A stretch of 64,000 nucleotides of DNA, taken from positions 712,001 to 776,000 of the forward strand of contig NW_013171865.1 in NCBI RefSeq assembly GCF_000151665.1, given 5' to 3'. The translations under genes and the position numbers were made by a program. Shown piece after piece: positions 63,034-64,000 of the stretch. Below the pieces are notes generated by a model. That model did no database searches and was not told the origin of the DNA. It saw only the letters and a program-made list of their open reading frames with translations. Each line of letters opens with the position of its first letter. Position 1 is the first letter of the stretch. Source of the DNA: Blastocystis hominis (lineage: Eukaryota > Sar > Bigyra > Opalinata > Blastocystidae).

Positions 63034-64000
63034 ATGGAACCAGCAGTTGCTCAGGAACCTGTGCCTACTCAAGGAGAGGGTAACTGTACAGTATCCGATC
63101 TAAGAAATAGAGAAATTGAGTAAGAACGAGTTGAAGAGAAGAGAGAAAATGAAGAGAAAGGAGGCTGAAAAGGCTGCCAAGGAGGCCGCTAAGGCTGCCA
63201 AGGCCGCTGCCACTCCAAGTACCAAGAAAGAGGATGAGGAAGATGTGGACCCCACCAAATACTTTGAGAACCGTCTTGCTGTTGTGGAAAAAGCCGAGGC
63301 TGCTGGTGAGACCTATTACCCCCACAAATTCCAAGTGCAGTACTCCCTTCCCGAGTTTATCGAGAAGTTCTCGTATTGCAAGGACGGAGATCGCTTGGAG
63401 TCCGAGCCGTGCTCTGTTGCTGGACGTGTTATTCTGAAGCGCGCTTCTGGCAAGAAGCTTTTCTTCTACACGCTCCAGGGTGATGGCAAGCAAATCCAGG
63501 TGATGGCAAGCGAGGACAAGTACGAGGGAGGCGCTGAGGCGTTCCAGGAGATCTACAACAAGGTGCGTCGTGGAGACATCATCGGCATTCGCGGCTTCCC
63601 CGGTCGTTCGAAGCGCGGCGAGCTGAGTATCTTCCCGTACAGCATTCAGATCCTCTCTCCCTGTTTGCACATGCTTCCGAAGCCGTTCATCGGTCTGACC
63701 AATCCTGAAACTCGCTACCGAATGCGTTATCTGGACCTCATCATGAACCCTTCGGTCCGCGATAAGTTCATCATCCGCTCTCGCGTGATCCGGTATTTTT
63801 GTGTCCGTTTCTGTCTGATGGCTAGAGGTATTCGCTCGTTCCTGGATGAGCGCGGATTCATTGAGGTGGAGACGCCCATGATGAACATGCACGCTGGAGG
63901 CGCGACCGCGAAGCCGTTCATCACGCACCACAACGATCTCAATTTGGATTTGTACATGCGTATCGCCCCTGAGTTGTATCTGAAGGTGGGCTGTCTGGGC
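63034..64000 (+). CDS. KARS: Lysyl-tRNA synthetase, class II (5' part, cut by window end)
   Basis: ATG at 63034 ('[15 protein letters not shown]'), a 31-nt intron at about 63079-63109, then a Lys/Ala-rich eukaryotic N-terminal extension ('[20 protein letters not shown]'), the OB-fold anticodon-binding domain ('[20 protein letters not shown]', '[20 protein letters not shown]') and the start of the catalytic core: '[20 protein letters not shown]', '[20 protein letters not shown]', a 33-nt intron near 63794-63826, '[20 protein letters not shown]' (class II motif 1) and '[20 protein letters not shown]', 'IAPELYLK' (start of motif 2). The rest lies beyond the right edge; a donor-like GTGGGC follows 'YLK' at 63986. 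Confidence 0.96.

Noticed and set aside
1-64000. CRISPR array, operons, bacterial promoters or ribosome binding sites
   Set aside because: The sequence is eukaryotic with spliceosomal introns; direct repeats found are microsatellites or short 3' repeats without spacers.

Overview
The window looks like nuclear DNA of the stramenopile gut protist Blastocystis. Three things in the sequence point there: protein genes cut by very short GT-AG introns (mostly 28-41 nt, very often 29-33), extremely tight gene packing, and a TGTTTGTT-like motif just past gene ends, where several genes lack an encoded stop codon at the place their family should end. Poly(A)-completed stop codons with this motif have been reported for Blastocystis. 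The species call is inference; no species marker other than a 5S rRNA gene is present.

Left part (1-13 kb): AT-rich, repeat-laden and nearly gene-poor. Positions 1-2765 hold a decayed Polinton/Maverick-type element (family B DNA polymerase fragment, DDE integrase, capsid-like ORF, one unassigned ORF), all broken by stops or frameshifts. From 3 to 9.5 kb there are tetranucleotide repeats plus relics of a MORN/leucine-rich-repeat gene family. The living member lies at 9552-11050, has one short intron per LRR unit at its 3' end, and is followed by a second MORN gene.

Middle (13.4-31 kb): a GC-rich gene of unknown role, a 5S rRNA gene, a membrane-anchored nucleotidyltransferase of the non-canonical poly(A) polymerase type, a coiled-coil protein, a FYVE protein, V-ATPase subunit B, a helical protein, a secreted/membrane protein, the two spliceosomal genes PPIH and MFAP1 side by side, a CorA-like Mg2+ transporter, a PIG-X/PBN1-like ER protein and a multi-pass membrane protein.

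Right part (31-64 kb): RRP36 (rRNA processing), a G3BP-like NTF2-RRM protein, MED20, a CDC50 flippase subunit, a 1667-residue intronless surface protein, ETF beta, eIF2B epsilon, an HGSNAT-like acetyltransferase, TIM9, a mitochondrial carrier, a GT92 glycosyltransferase, a TatD nuclease, an EH-PX-BAR sorting-nexin-like protein, AP-4 mu, a PTPLA-type 3-hydroxyacyl-CoA dehydratase, PA2G4/EBP1, a fucosyltransferase-like type II enzyme and the 5' part of lysyl-tRNA synthetase. Most are housekeeping genes with a membrane-traffic and RNA-processing bias; nothing suggests operons.

The strongest pattern is at gene ends. In twelve genes a T at codon position 1 is followed by exactly four bases and then TGTTTG or a close variant. 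In six of these (FYVE, helical protein, CorA, CDC50, GT92, AP-4 mu) the T does not begin an encoded stop, so cleavage after the T plus poly(A) would make TAA. Three convergent gene pairs share near-palindromic elements that carry one motif on each strand, with predicted cleavage points only 24-26 bp apart.
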